Source: Acholeplasmataceae bacterium UBA6190 (GTDB lineage Bacteria > Bacillota_I > Bacilli_A > Acholeplasmatales > Acholeplasmataceae). Taken from it: a DNA stretch of 42,233 bases. Within the stretch, counting starts at the first letter, position 1; each line of letters starts with the position of its first letter. Location: positions 1 to 42,233 of the forward strand of contig DITG01000048.1 in NCBI GenBank assembly GCA_002422045.1, given 5' to 3'. The position numbers and the translations under genes were made by a program. A model generated the notes under the pieces. It saw only the letters and a program-made list of their open reading frames with translations, had not been told where the DNA came from and did not search any database. Shown here piece after piece: positions 23,852 through 32,339 of the stretch.

Positions 23852-24754
23852 ATGTTAGAAGTCATCAATGCAAGGATGCTCTATGGCGATCTGGTCGCAG
23901 TCGACAGACTGTCATTCACGATTCGTCCGGGCGATATTTTTGGTCTGCTTGGCACGAATGGTGCCGGTAAGACAACCACATTTCGAATGATCATGGGTTT
24001 ACTGGAACCCACAGATGGCAAAGTCCTCTATAACGGTGAAAAGGTCGGGTATCATACGGTCAATGAAATTGGCTACATGATTGAAGAACGTTCTTTACTC
24101 ACTAAAATCACCGTCAAGGAACTGATGCTTTATTTTGGTCAGCTGAAAGACATGGAACCGAAAGTCATCTTAGAACGTCTGGATTACTGGTTGGAGAGAT
24201 TCAACATCACCGATTACAAAAACAAAAAGATCAAAGAACTTTCCAAAGGAAACCAGCAAAAAATCCAGTTCATTTCAGCGATCATCAACAACCCAAAATT
24301 ACTCGTATTAGACGAACCATTTTCAGGGCTTGATCCGATCAATACCGAACTTTTTGTCGAAGTCATTCGCGATTTCCAAAAAAGGGGCGCGATGGTTGTC
24401 TTTTCATCACACCAACTCGATCATGTCGAGTCATTTTGTGAGGAACTGATTGTCCTTGAAAAAGGTAAAGCCATCATCGAAGGCAGAATCGACCAGGTCA
24501 AGAAAGACTTCAAGAAACAAAACATCAAGATCATCGGCGATGTCGATATCACTGTGTTAAGAAGTATTCCGGGAGTTTATCAAGTGATTGAAAATTCCAA
24601 TGAAATCATTGTGAAAATTGAAAATGAAGATGTCTCAAAACGTGTCTTTGACTATGTCAAGACATGTGAGCACATCACCAAATATGATGTCGAACAAGCT
24701 TCCTTGTCAGAAATCTTCATCGCGAAAGTAGGTCAGGCACATGAAAAAGTTTAA
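23852..24754 (+). CDS. ABC transporter ATP-binding protein (NatA-like)
   Basis: 300 residues. Walker A GTNGAGKTT (Lys40), Q-loop region, signature LSKGNQQKIQF, Walker B LLVLDEPFSGLDP, the H-loop His in FSSHQLDHVE, and a C-terminal extension of about 80 residues (DUF4162-like) typical of NatA-type exporters. The variant GN in the signature in place of GQ is common in this group. Together with the permease encoded next, it forms an ABC-2 exporter, possibly of sodium ions, a drug or a peptide. The ATG is 30 bases after the microprotein gene, and its end overlaps the permease start by 14 bases. Confidence 0.93.
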   Translation: MLEVINARMLYGDLVAVDRLSFTIRPGDIFGLLGTNGAGKTTTFRMIMGLLEPTDGKVLYNGEKVGYHTVNEIGYMIEERSLLTKITVKELMLYFGQLKDMEPKVILERLDYWLERFNITDYKNKKIKELSKGNQQKIQFISAIINNPKLLVLDEPFSGLDPINTELFVEVIRDFQKRGAMVVFSSHQLDHVESFCEELIVLEKGKAIIEGRIDQVKKDFKKQNIKIIGDVDITVLRSIPGVYQVIENSNEIIVKIENEDVSKRVFDYVKTCEHITKYDVEQASLSEIFIAKVGQAHEKV

Positions 24755-26015
24755 ATACTTGGTCCGTTATGGCTTACTGAAAAGAATCGGCAGAAAAGCA
24801 TTTCTGATATCCAATATCGTGGTGGCATTATTGCTTGTTGCAATCATCAATCTGCCTTCCATCATTGCATTATTTTCAAGTGGCGATGAAGAGAAGACCA
24901 ATATGTATGTCGATGTCATCAATGAAACCACAGAAGCAGGCATCGCCAGTGATCTGGAAGACTTATTCAATCAACCTTTCCAGGGGTATCGCTATTATGT
25001 GATGACTGAGCTTGCTCCTGCATCGTTCAATGCTGATGCGTTTTGGGCAGATGAAACCAAAGATATCGTCTATCACTTTTCAGGGGATATCAGCAATCCA
25101 AACATTGTGATTTATTCCAAATTCCCTGAACTTTCACCACAACACAAGACTCAGATCGAACTCTTGATCATCAATTATCAATTGGTCAACTATGAAAGTC
25201 CGACATTTGCAGACGTCTTAGCGCCTGACTATGAAGATCCTGAAGAAGGTTACATCATCTCATCGATCACGACGATTCTGATTCTTCCGATGTTCATTTT
25301 ACTCACGATGGCCACACAATTTGTCGGTGTTGAAATCATCGAAGAAAAATCGACCAAGGCGATTGAAACGATCATCGCAAGCGTTCCCGCCAAGATTCAT
25401 TTCTTATCCAAGATTACAGCAAGCATTCTGTTTGTCATCATTCAAGGTGTACTAGTGATCATGTATAGCTCAATCGGATCTCTGATTGGTGGAGCATCGG
25501 CCAATTCTGGCTTGAATCTTCCTGCCAATGAAGCATCACTGATTGCCTATCTCGGAGAGATATTCCCCAATTGGCCACTGATCTTGATGTTTGCACTACT
25601 CTTTATGGTGGTTGGAACATTGTTTTATCTGGTGCTCGCCGCACTGTTTGCCTCAATGGCCACTACACAGGAAGACTACCAGCAGTTTCAGTCTCCTTTG
25701 ATGTTAATGCTTGTTGCAGGATTTTACATCACCATCTTCGCACCGATGGCAGGTGGAGAAACGTTCATGAAAATCATGAGTTTTGTCCCGATTTTCACAC
25801 CGATTGTCGCACCAGTAGCCTATGCATCAGGTGTGATGACCGGATGGGAAGCACTCATTGCACTCATTGTCGTGAGTTTGTTCCTGGTTGGAGCACTCTA
25901 TATCGTATCCCCCATCTACAAGGTAGCCATTCTATCTTATGATCAGACCAAGTTCTTCAAACGAATTGGGGATTACTTTAAGAAGGCTTTCCCTAAAAAA
26001 GCGAAAAAACAATAA
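24741..26015 (+). CDS. ABC-2 type transporter permease (NatB-like)
   Basis: 424 residues. One N-terminal membrane helix (about 20-45), a large outside domain (about 46-170), then about five helices in the C-terminal half (near 172-197, 223-250, 277-305, 318-338 and 366-392). Between the second and third helices lies GVEIIEEKSTKAIETIIASV, the conserved ABC-2/NatB cytoplasmic coupling motif. It is the membrane half of the exporter whose ATPase gene overlaps its start. The tail is Lys-rich. Substrate not readable from sequence. Followed by a strong terminator. Confidence 0.92.
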   Translation: MKKFKYLVRYGLLKRIGRKAFLISNIVVALLLVAIINLPSIIALFSSGDEEKTNMYVDVINETTEAGIASDLEDLFNQPFQGYRYYVMTELAPASFNADAFWADETKDIVYHFSGDISNPNIVIYSKFPELSPQHKTQIELLIINYQLVNYESPTFADVLAPDYEDPEEGYIISSITTILILPMFILLTMATQFVGVEIIEEKSTKAIETIIASVPAKIHFLSKITASILFVIIQGVLVIMYSSIGSLIGGASANSGLNLPANEASLIAYLGEIFPNWPLILMFALLFMVVGTLFYLVLAALFASMATTQEDYQQFQSPLMLMLVAGFYITIFAPMAGGETFMKIMSFVPIFTPIVAPVAYASGVMTGWEALIALIVVSLFLVGALYIVSPIYKVAILSYDQTKFFKRIGDYFKKAFPKKAKKQ

Positions 26016-26057
26016 AAAAAAACCGGAGCATCCTGATTGATGTTCCGGTTCTTTTTT
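26012..26057. terminator. Bidirectional terminator between the ABC exporter and ptsH
   Basis: AACCGGAGCATC (26021-26032) pairs with GATGTTCCGGTT (26039-26050). A T-run follows on the plus strand (26052-26057) and an A-run precedes (26012-26022), so it can stop both convergent transcripts. Confidence 0.9.
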
Positions 26058-26313
26058 AGATGAGATTATGATCTTTTAAGTAAATTTCAATGCTTTTCAT
26101 GATTTCTGGATCATGCGACTCAACCCTCATGGTGAAAACTTCACCTTTGGCAAGTCCAAGCGATAAAATCGCCATGATCGATTTTGCATCTGCGACAAAA
26201 TCCTTGTGAATCAAATAAATGGATGCAGGCAGTTCTGAAATGAATCTGACGAAATTGGTAGCCGGTCTCGCGTGGAGTCCAGTTTCTGACTTTAAGACGA
26301 ACGTTTTATCCAT
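26056..26313 (-). CDS. ptsH: Phosphocarrier protein HPr
   Basis: 85 residues from the ATG at 26313; a GGAG motif lies 6 bases before it, whereas the upstream in-frame ATG (26319) directly abuts that motif. The active-site histidine is His14 in TGLHARPAT and the regulatory serine Ser45 in AKSIMAILSLGLAKG, so both the EI phosphorylation site and the HPr kinase site are present. HPr carries phosphate from EI to sugar-specific EIIA proteins and, when Ser-phosphorylated, can act in catabolite control. It is monocistronic, with neither ptsI nor hprK nearby. Confidence 0.93.
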   Translation of the reverse strand: MDKTFVLKSETGLHARPATNFVRFISELPASIYLIHKDFVADAKSIMAILSLGLAKGEVFTMRVESHDPEIMKSIEIYLKDHNLI

Positions 26314-26363
26314 AGACATCTCCGATCAACATGATGATCAATTGCATTCATGCTTTCATTTGT

Positions 26364-26392
26364 ATCTTACCATATTTTGATCAAATTGTAAA
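26364..26392 (-). promoter_or_regulatory. Promoter for ptsH
   Basis: On the minus strand TTTACA (26392-26387), 17 bases, TAAGAT (26369-26364), with TGG directly before the -10. Confidence 0.6.
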
Positions 26393-26443
26393 AATCAGTT
26401 GAGATGGATGCGTACTAAATCATTACCCAAAGCAGTCAAGATT

Positions 26444-26452
26444 TGTTATAAT
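26444..26452 (+). promoter_or_regulatory. Extended -10 promoter for the mrp-like gene
   Basis: TGT followed by TATAAT (26447-26452), 20 bases before the chosen start; no clear -35. Confidence 0.6.
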
Positions 26453-26471
26453 GGGAAAGAGGTGAATGTTC

Positions 26472-27464
26472 ATGACATATGACGTATTAAGAAAACGGTT
26501 GGAAGAGATCATCGATCCAGGGTTCAATCAACCTTTAAAAACCGTGAATGGTATCAAAAAACTGGTCGTTGGACCAACGGGTGTTGCAGAAGTCGAAATT
26601 TACTTGAAAGACAAAGTGAAACACGAAACTGCTGTCAAACTCCAAATCATCAAAATGGTGAAACTTGAAATGGGTTTCCCAGGCATCAAACTGGACTTTT
26701 TCGAATCTGAATTTGTACCCGTTGGTGAAAAACCCATCAAATATCTTGCCATCGCATCCGGCAAAGGCGGCGTAGGCAAATCGACAGTGACTGCCAATTT
26801 GGCAGCTGCACTCATTCGTCAAGGTAAGAAAGTCGGAATCATCGATGCCGACGTGTATGGCCCTTCGATTCCGGCGATTTTAAAAGTAGGTATCAAACCT
26901 CTCACATCAACAGAAGATGAAAAGATGATTCCACTTTCTCAGGATGGCATCGAAGTGATTTCAACAGAGTTTTTCATGCCACCCGAAAAGCCACTCATGT
27001 GGAGAGGACCCATGCTTGGAAAGATGCTTGTGCATTTCTTCAATGGTGTCAAATGGGCGGATGGTGTCGATATCGTCTTGATTGACTTGCCACCTGGAAC
27101 AGGTGATGTCGCACTCGATGTCAAAACATACGTGCCCAAATCGAAGATTCTAGTTGTCACAACTCCGCATCCGAATGCCAGCCAAGTGGCTGTCAAAGCG
27201 GGTATCGGCGCACAAAATATCGGTCATGAAGTGATCGGTGTCGTTGAAAACATGAGCTATTACCTAAATCCCTGCAACCAAGTCAGAGAGTTTATCTTTG
27301 GACAAGGCGGCGGTGAAACAGTTGCCAAAAAGCTTGGTGTGAAAGTCCTTGGACAAGTTCCAATTGGACAGCCCAAAGATAGTTATCTATTTTCTGGCAA
27401 AGAAGAACAAGGCAAGGTTTATGATCAGATTGCAAAATCTGTGATCACAGAAATGGAAATCTAA
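26472..27464 (+). CDS. mrp: Mrp/NBP35 family P-loop ATPase (ApbC-like iron-sulfur carrier)
   Basis: 330 residues from ATG 26472, preferred over ATG 26466 because AAAGAGGTG ends only about 2 bases before the latter. Residues 1-80 form a MIP18/FSCA-like domain (TYDVLRKRLEEIIDPG). The ATPase domain has the deviant Walker A GKGGVGKSTVTANLA, IIDADVYGPSIP, DLPPGTGDVALD and PHPNASQVAV. Family members carry 4Fe-4S clusters to target proteins, bridging two subunits through a CxxC. Here the corresponding segment reads ENMSYYLNPCNQ, with only one and displaced cysteine, so cluster binding may differ or be lost. Monocistronic. Confidence 0.9.
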   Translation: MTYDVLRKRLEEIIDPGFNQPLKTVNGIKKLVVGPTGVAEVEIYLKDKVKHETAVKLQIIKMVKLEMGFPGIKLDFFESEFVPVGEKPIKYLAIASGKGGVGKSTVTANLAAALIRQGKKVGIIDADVYGPSIPAILKVGIKPLTSTEDEKMIPLSQDGIEVISTEFFMPPEKPLMWRGPMLGKMLVHFFNGVKWADGVDIVLIDLPPGTGDVALDVKTYVPKSKILVVTTPHPNASQVAVKAGIGAQNIGHEVIGVVENMSYYLNPCNQVREFIFGQGGGETVAKKLGVKVLGQVPIGQPKDSYLFSGKEEQGKVYDQIAKSVITEMEI

Positions 27465-27469
27465 AACGA

Positions 27470-27496
27470 ACCCTCTTCTAGGTGAAGAGGGTTTTT
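27470..27496 (+). terminator. Rho-independent terminator of mrp
   Basis: ACCCTCTTC (27470-27478), loop TAGGT, GAAGAGGG (27484-27491), then TTTTT. Confidence 0.9.
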
Positions 27497-27500
27497 GTTA

Positions 27501-27509
27501 TGCTATAAT
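27501..27509 (+). promoter_or_regulatory. Extended -10 promoter for the SRAP gene
   Basis: TGC followed by TATAAT (27504-27509), directly after the mrp terminator. Confidence 0.65.
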
Positions 27510-27532
27510 GAGGGAGAAAGGAAGTGTTTTTC

Positions 27533-28234
27533 ATGTGTGGTCGTTTTACCATCACTGTATCGATCGATGAACTGAGAGAATACCTTAAAGAAGATTATGA
27601 AATCGACTTGGAAGAACGTCTTTTCGATCTGCCCAGATATAATGTGTCTCCCGGACAAGATGTGATTGCCATCATCAACGATGGCAAGAAAAACAGAGTG
27701 GGACTCCTCAGATGGGGATTCCTACCTTCATTTGCAAAAGATGAGAAATTAGCTTATTCCATGATCAATGCCAAATCAGAGACACTCTCTGAGAAACCTT
27801 CTTATCAGGAAGCTTTCAAATCCAAACGCTGTATCATCCTTGCCGATGGGTTTTATGAATGGATGAAAGATAAATCCGAGAAAAAACCGATGTATATTCA
27901 CAAGAAAGACAAGTCCATTTTTCCAATGGCAGGTCTTTGGAATACATGGACCAAGCCTGATGGCACCAAAATACATACCTGTACCATCGTCACGACAGAA
28001 GCCAATGACTTAATGAAACAGGTGCATGACCGGATGCCGGTCATCTTAGAAGCATCATCCAAAACACTGTGGCTAAATCCCGGTGAAAAAAATATCAGCA
28101 CATTATCCAAATTACTCAAACCCTATGATGCTAATGCAATGTCACTCTATCCTGTCTCAACACTTGTGAACACTGCCAAAAATGATTCACCCCTATGCAT
28201 CCAAGCAGTGCCAAAGACTGAACAATTGGTATAA
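27533..28234 (+). CDS. SRAP domain protein (YedK/HMCES family, abasic site crosslinking)
   Basis: 233 residues from ATG 27533. This start, rather than an in-frame GTG nine bases upstream, leaves Cys2 at the mature N-terminus (MCGRFT), which the family needs: Cys2 forms a thiazolidine link with abasic sites in single-stranded DNA. The other active-site residues are visible as Glu109 in ADGFYEWM and His165 in VHDRMPVIL. The protein shields abasic sites at replication forks. RBS AGAAAGGAAG lies upstream. Monocistronic with an extended -10 promoter and a shared terminator. Confidence 0.94.
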   Translation: MCGRFTITVSIDELREYLKEDYEIDLEERLFDLPRYNVSPGQDVIAIINDGKKNRVGLLRWGFLPSFAKDEKLAYSMINAKSETLSEKPSYQEAFKSKRCIILADGFYEWMKDKSEKKPMYIHKKDKSIFPMAGLWNTWTKPDGTKIHTCTIVTTEANDLMKQVHDRMPVILEASSKTLWLNPGEKNISTLSKLLKPYDANAMSLYPVSTLVNTAKNDSPLCIQAVPKTEQLV

Positions 28235-28249
28235 ATCCAATCGAACGAA

Positions 28250-28280
28250 GAAAAAAGCAATGCGCGCATTGCTTTTTGTT
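28250..28280. terminator. Bidirectional terminator
   Basis: The 16-base palindrome GCAATGCGCGCATTGC (28257-28272) is flanked by A-run (28250-28256) and T-run (28273-28277), and lies between convergent genes. Confidence 0.85.
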
Positions 28281-28283
28281 GTT

Positions 28284-29318
28284 TTAGAATCTTCCGATGA
28301 TGACTTGAGATGGATCTAGGAGTCCAGCAGCAACCAATGCTCTCTGATACGATGTTGATTCTCTTGACATTCTGATGGTTGCACCAGCAATCGTGTCAAA
28401 TGAATCCTGTGCTGTTGAAGTAGCACCAGAAATCAGGCCGAACTGATTGAGTTCGTTGATGGAGTTTGCATATTTTGGATCTGTCCAGTCAACCAAAGAT
28501 TGGACTTCAAGTGCGCTTTTCCCAATCAAAAACTGACGAACAGCCTCATAGTTACCACCCCAACCACCAAGACCAAGATATCCATGAACAGGATCCATTG
28601 CTTGTGGTAGATTGTTTGCAAATGTCACACCAAGTTTTTCAAGCATCGCTTTGACACTTGTGGTGCCAGTCACGCCAGCAAGCACTCCAACATCCGTCGA
28701 AACATGAGACCATGTATTGATGTTAAAGAAGTGTTTTGCAGAAAGTGTTGCCCAATCGGTGACATTTAAGTTTGCGCCACCTGCAGTTCTTACCGCAGGC
28801 ACTGCAAGACCACTACCAATCGTTAATGCTGAAATCGGTGTCGTATAATCAAAGTCACTATTAAACTTGTATTCGAACTGATAACGTGTCACTGGATCGA
28901 CAAGCATCAGTGCGACTGTGTTTGTCGGACTCACACCTACCGCATACAAACTCATGCGTTCCAAGGAACTCGTGTTGAACATGGATGTACCGACAGTATA
29001 AGGTGAAGGTACAGCAGCAACCGGAGTCACGTCATAATTGATGGTTACCGTTCCTTCTGTGATCAGTCTGGATACCCATACACCATTTCTTAAAATTTCA
29101 AAATCCATGGACGCTTCAGCAATCACCCCAGTTTTTGCGATATAGAGTGTGGTTCTGATTCTTTGAGTCGCATCTTCAAATGCGACACCTGTGGCTTCGC
29201 CAGCCCAGGAGTAACCTGTGAAAGTTCCGCTATAGTCGGGCTTTTCTTCCGTATTGCATGCAACAAGTGTCAATAAGGACACGAGTGCGAATGTGATCAT
29301 GAGTAGTCTTTTTTTCAT
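28284..29318 (-). CDS. Lipoprotein with a possible C-terminal flavinylation motif
   Basis: 344 residues from ATG 29318; the ATG six bases upstream is too close to AGGAGA. A lipoprotein signal peptide ends in LTLVAC, so the mature protein is anchored outside the membrane. Residues about 25-290 are not assigned: mixed beta, rich in Thr, Ser, Ala and Val, few Lys, consistent with an extracytoplasmic domain. Near the C-terminus SGATSTAQDSFDTIAGATIR contains DTIAGAT (Thr at residue 314), close to the D-x-x-[ST/A]-G-A-T motif on which ApbE attaches FMN, and a partial SGATST ten residues earlier. This suggests a surface flavin protein of redox type, but no standard FMN-bind domain is obvious. Monocistronic. 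Confidence 0.7.
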   Translation of the reverse strand: MKKRLLMITFALVSLLTLVACNTEEKPDYSGTFTGYSWAGEATGVAFEDATQRIRTTLYIAKTGVIAEASMDFEILRNGVWVSRLITEGTVTINYDVTPVAAVPSPYTVGTSMFNTSSLERMSLYAVGVSPTNTVALMLVDPVTRYQFEYKFNSDFDYTTPISALTIGSGLAVPAVRTAGGANLNVTDWATLSAKHFFNINTWSHVSTDVGVLAGVTGTTSVKAMLEKLGVTFANNLPQAMDPVHGYLGLGGWGGNYEAVRQFLIGKSALEVQSLVDWTDPKYANSINELNQFGLISGATSTAQDSFDTIAGATIRMSRESTSYQRALVAAGLLDPSQVIIGRF

Positions 29319-29354
29319 CTTCATTTCTCCTTTGAATGATTTGTCTACGATTGG

Positions 29355-29383
29355 AATATATCAAAAGAAAGGTGAGATTTCAA
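29355..29383 (-). promoter_or_regulatory. Promoter for the lipoprotein gene
   Basis: On the minus strand TTGAAA (29383-29378), 17 bases, TATATT (29360-29355). Upstream of it (29385-29516) is AT-rich noncoding DNA with an imperfect inverted repeat AGGGCT (29402-29407) / AGCCCT (29430-29435) and nothing else recognisable. Confidence 0.65.
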
Positions 29384-29516
29384 ATGATATCATAAGAAAT
29401 TAGGGCTATACAAAAAGATTATGAATAAGAGCCCTTAATATGTAAAAATTATAATTTTCAATGGTTCATAGATAAAAAGATGAAAATTCTAATTAAGATG
29501 ATAAAGAAGAAATGAC

Positions 29517-29555
29517 TAGAAAACAAAAGCCCAAATCGATGAACACGATTTGGGC
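29517..29555 (-). terminator. Rho-independent terminator of the glycine cleavage operon
   Basis: GCCCAAATCG (29529-29538) pairs with CGATTTGGGC (29546-29555); the A-rich tract 29517-29528 is U-rich on the minus transcript. Confidence 0.88.
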
Positions 29556-29573
29556 AATGAGTATAAGTTAGAA

Positions 29574-31019
29574 TTACTTGATGTCTCTGAATTTTAAGAT
29601 CGGTTGTCTTGCAGCTTTTGCTTCATCAAGACGTCTGACAATCGTGTTGTGTGGTGCTGTTTTCACGAGTTCTGGCGTTTCAATGGCTTCCTTGACAACG
29701 ACACGCATGATGTTGATGAACTCATCTAAAGTTTCTTTGGATTCGACTTCAGTGGGTTCGATCATCATGGATTGTGAGAAAATTAATGGGAAGTAAACGG
29801 TTGGTGCATGATAGCCATAATCGAGTAACCGTTTCGCAAGATCTAAGGTCTTCACACCTGTGGAATCATCTTTCATGCCATCAAAGACGAATTCATGCAT
29901 ACAGAATCCATCAATCGGCAAATTGAAGATATCCTTCAATGAGTCTTTGACGTAGTTTGCGTTCAAGACTGCATATGGACCAACTTTGCTCATCGATTCC
30001 TTGCCAAGGGTCATCAGATAGACATAGGCACGGATATAGACAGAAGCGTTACCGTAGAACTGACCGAGTGCGCCAATGGAATCCTTGGAGTCTTTGAAGA
30101 AGTACATGTCGCCTTCTTTTTCAATGATCGGGTTGGGTAAGAAATCAACCAGTTTTTCAATCACGCCAACAGGACCTGAACCTGGACCGCCGCCGCCATG
30201 AGGTGTCGAGAATGTCTTGTGCAAATTGATATGCATGATGTCAAATCCCATATCGCCTGGTCTTGACATACCAAGGAGCGCATTTAAGTTTGCCCCATCG
30301 TAATAGAGAAGCCCTCCAGCATTGTGAACTAGCTTGGAAATTTCAAGGATGTCTTTTTCAAAGACACCTGCTGTGTTTGGGTTGGTGAGCATGAGTCCCG
30401 CGATTTCATCAGAGAGTACAGCCTTCAGTGCTTCAAGATTGACAGTGCCATCTGGGTTCGACTTGATTTCAACGACTTCAAAGCCGCAAACGGTTGCAGT
30501 CGCTGGATTCGTGCCGTGTGCGGAATCTGGAACAATGATCTTGGTACGCTTCAGATCACCACGCTTCTGATGATATGCCTTGATGATCATCAGTCCTGCA
30601 AGTTCTCCGTGTGCTCCAGCAAATGGATTCAATGAGTATTTTGCAAGTCCTGAGATTTCAGAGAGGATGGATTGTGTATCATAATATAACTTCAGTAAAC
30701 CTTGAACGGTTTCCTTAGGTTGCAAAGGATGAATGTTTGCAAATCCGGAAAGACCCGCAAGTTCATCATTGATCTTCGGATTGTACTTCATCGTACAAGA
30801 TCCTAAAGGATAGAAGCCTGTTTCAACACCGAAGTTTTTCTGAGAAACATTGGTGAAATGTCTGACGACATCAAATTCTGAAGCTTCGGGGAGTTCAGCT
30901 TTAACTACTCTCTTCAGTTCATTTGGAATGGAAACTTCAGGCAAAGCCTTATGTTCTAAGTTATATCCCATTCTGCCAGGTCTTGAGATTTCAAATATCA
31001 GTTTGTTATAGTACTTCAT
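29574..31019 (-). CDS. gcvPB: Glycine dehydrogenase (decarboxylating) subunit 2
   Basis: 481 residues. The PLP-binding lysine is in INLHKTFSTPHGGGGPGSGP; other family blocks are GFYPLGSCTMKYNP, HGELAGL and DSAHGTNPATA. Together with GcvPA it makes the split P-protein that decarboxylates glycine and passes the aminomethyl group to lipoylated GcvH. Its start overlaps the gcvPA stop by four bases (31016-31019), so the two subunits are coupled. It is the last gene of gcvT-gcvH-gcvPA-gcvPB, followed by a strong terminator. Confidence 0.96.
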   Translation of the reverse strand: MKYYNKLIFEISRPGRMGYNLEHKALPEVSIPNELKRVVKAELPEASEFDVVRHFTNVSQKNFGVETGFYPLGSCTMKYNPKINDELAGLSGFANIHPLQPKETVQGLLKLYYDTQSILSEISGLAKYSLNPFAGAHGELAGLMIIKAYHQKRGDLKRTKIIVPDSAHGTNPATATVCGFEVVEIKSNPDGTVNLEALKAVLSDEIAGLMLTNPNTAGVFEKDILEISKLVHNAGGLLYYDGANLNALLGMSRPGDMGFDIMHINLHKTFSTPHGGGGPGSGPVGVIEKLVDFLPNPIIEKEGDMYFFKDSKDSIGALGQFYGNASVYIRAYVYLMTLGKESMSKVGPYAVLNANYVKDSLKDIFNLPIDGFCMHEFVFDGMKDDSTGVKTLDLAKRLLDYGYHAPTVYFPLIFSQSMMIEPTEVESKETLDEFINIMRVVVKEAIETPELVKTAPHNTIVRRLDEAKAARQPILKFRDIK

Positions 31020-32329
31020 TTTGCGTCGACCACCTTTCTGACCAAATGATCGATTTCTTGTTGTGTTCTTCGTTCAGTGACAGCAAACAGCAATTGGTTA
31101 TCTCCGATATGGAGAGGTCCTAAGATACCATCATCTAAACAGGAGAGTTCAAACTGATGAATGTCAAACTTGGCTTTCAAGACAAATTCCTTGAAGAACG
31201 TTTGATGATTGCCAACTTCGAATTTGCCAGTCTTGATGAGTTCCTGATATAAATAGTGAGCACCTTTCATGGATTCATTCGCGACTTCGATCAAGCCTTC
31301 TTTACCCATCGTCGAAAGATATATCGTGACAGCAAGTGCCATGAGTGACTGATTCGAGCAAATATTTGAGTTTGCCTTTGCACGACGGATATGCTGTTCT
31401 CTGGCCTGGAGCGTGAGTACAAACGCACGCTTGCCATCGACATCGGTCGTCATGCCGCAGATTCTACCTGGCATTTTTCTGACATACTTCATCTTGGTGG
31501 CAAGATATCCACCGTAAGCGCCGCCAAAGGAAAGTGGCAATCCAAAAGATTGGAGATCACCGACTGCGATATCCGCATCATAATCGCCTTGAGATTTGAA
31601 CAGTGCGAGATGCTGACCTTCGCCTACCATGATCAGTAAACCTTCATGATCATGCACTGCATCTGCAAATCCGTCATAGTTTTCAACGATGCCGAAGTAA
31701 TTTGGATTTTGAACGATCAGTCCCATCGTGCCAGCACCATGGGTCTTGACGAATTCTAAATCGGTGACGTTATCTTTAGATGGAACCATGACAACTTCGA
31801 TATTCCGGTATTTGCCCGCAGTCTTCACGACCTCAATCAATCTCGGGTTAACGGTCGAACTGATGAGCACTTGATGAGAAGTAGTCTGAGCATGTGCCAT
31901 GAACATCGCTTCAGCAGCAGCAGTTGCCCCATCATACATTGATGCATTCGAAACTTCCATGCCTGTGAGTTCACAGATCATGGATTGGTATTCGAAAATG
32001 TATTGGAGTGTGCCTTGTGCGACTTCAGGTTGATAAGGTGTATAGGAGGTCAAAAATTCCTGACGGCTGATCAGGGATTTCACGATCGAAGGTGTGTAGT
32101 GATCGTAGGCACCGGCACCTCTGAAGATGACTAACTCCTTGTTTTGTGAAGCGAGAGCCTTCATGTGCTTGGTGAGTGCATCATCCGAAAGCGCTGAAGG
32201 AATTTGATAAGGTTTGGTGAGTCTTAACTTCTTGGGTATTGAGGAGAAGAGGTCATCTAAAGATTTCGCATTAGAAACCTTAAGCATCGCCTCAATATCA
32301 CGTTCAGTATGAGGAAGGTATTTGTGCAT
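31016..32329 (-). CDS. gcvPA: Glycine dehydrogenase (decarboxylating) subunit 1
   Basis: 437 residues, the normal length for the N-terminal half of the split P-protein. Recognisable are the N-terminal HKYLPHTERDIEAML, FRGAGAYDHYTPSIVKSL, TSYTPYQPEVAQGTLQ and the GMEVSNASMYDGATAAAEAM block. It forms the alpha2beta2 enzyme with GcvPB. Begins 10 bases after gcvH and overlaps gcvPB, so it belongs to the same operon. Split P-proteins are typical of Firmicutes and other thermophile-type lineages. Confidence 0.96.
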   Translation of the reverse strand: MHKYLPHTERDIEAMLKVSNAKSLDDLFSSIPKKLRLTKPYQIPSALSDDALTKHMKALASQNKELVIFRGAGAYDHYTPSIVKSLISRQEFLTSYTPYQPEVAQGTLQYIFEYQSMICELTGMEVSNASMYDGATAAAEAMFMAHAQTTSHQVLISSTVNPRLIEVVKTAGKYRNIEVVMVPSKDNVTDLEFVKTHGAGTMGLIVQNPNYFGIVENYDGFADAVHDHEGLLIMVGEGQHLALFKSQGDYDADIAVGDLQSFGLPLSFGGAYGGYLATKMKYVRKMPGRICGMTTDVDGKRAFVLTLQAREQHIRRAKANSNICSNQSLMALAVTIYLSTMGKEGLIEVANESMKGAHYLYQELIKTGKFEVGNHQTFFKEFVLKAKFDIHQFELSCLDDGILGPLHIGDNQLLFAVTERRTQQEIDHLVRKVVDAK

Positions 32330-32339
32330 AGGATTTTGA

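Noticed and set aside
29385..29516. Possible small RNA in the AT-rich gap before the lipoprotein promoter
   Set aside because: Inverted repeats are imperfect, and no promoter-terminator pair bounds a transcript.
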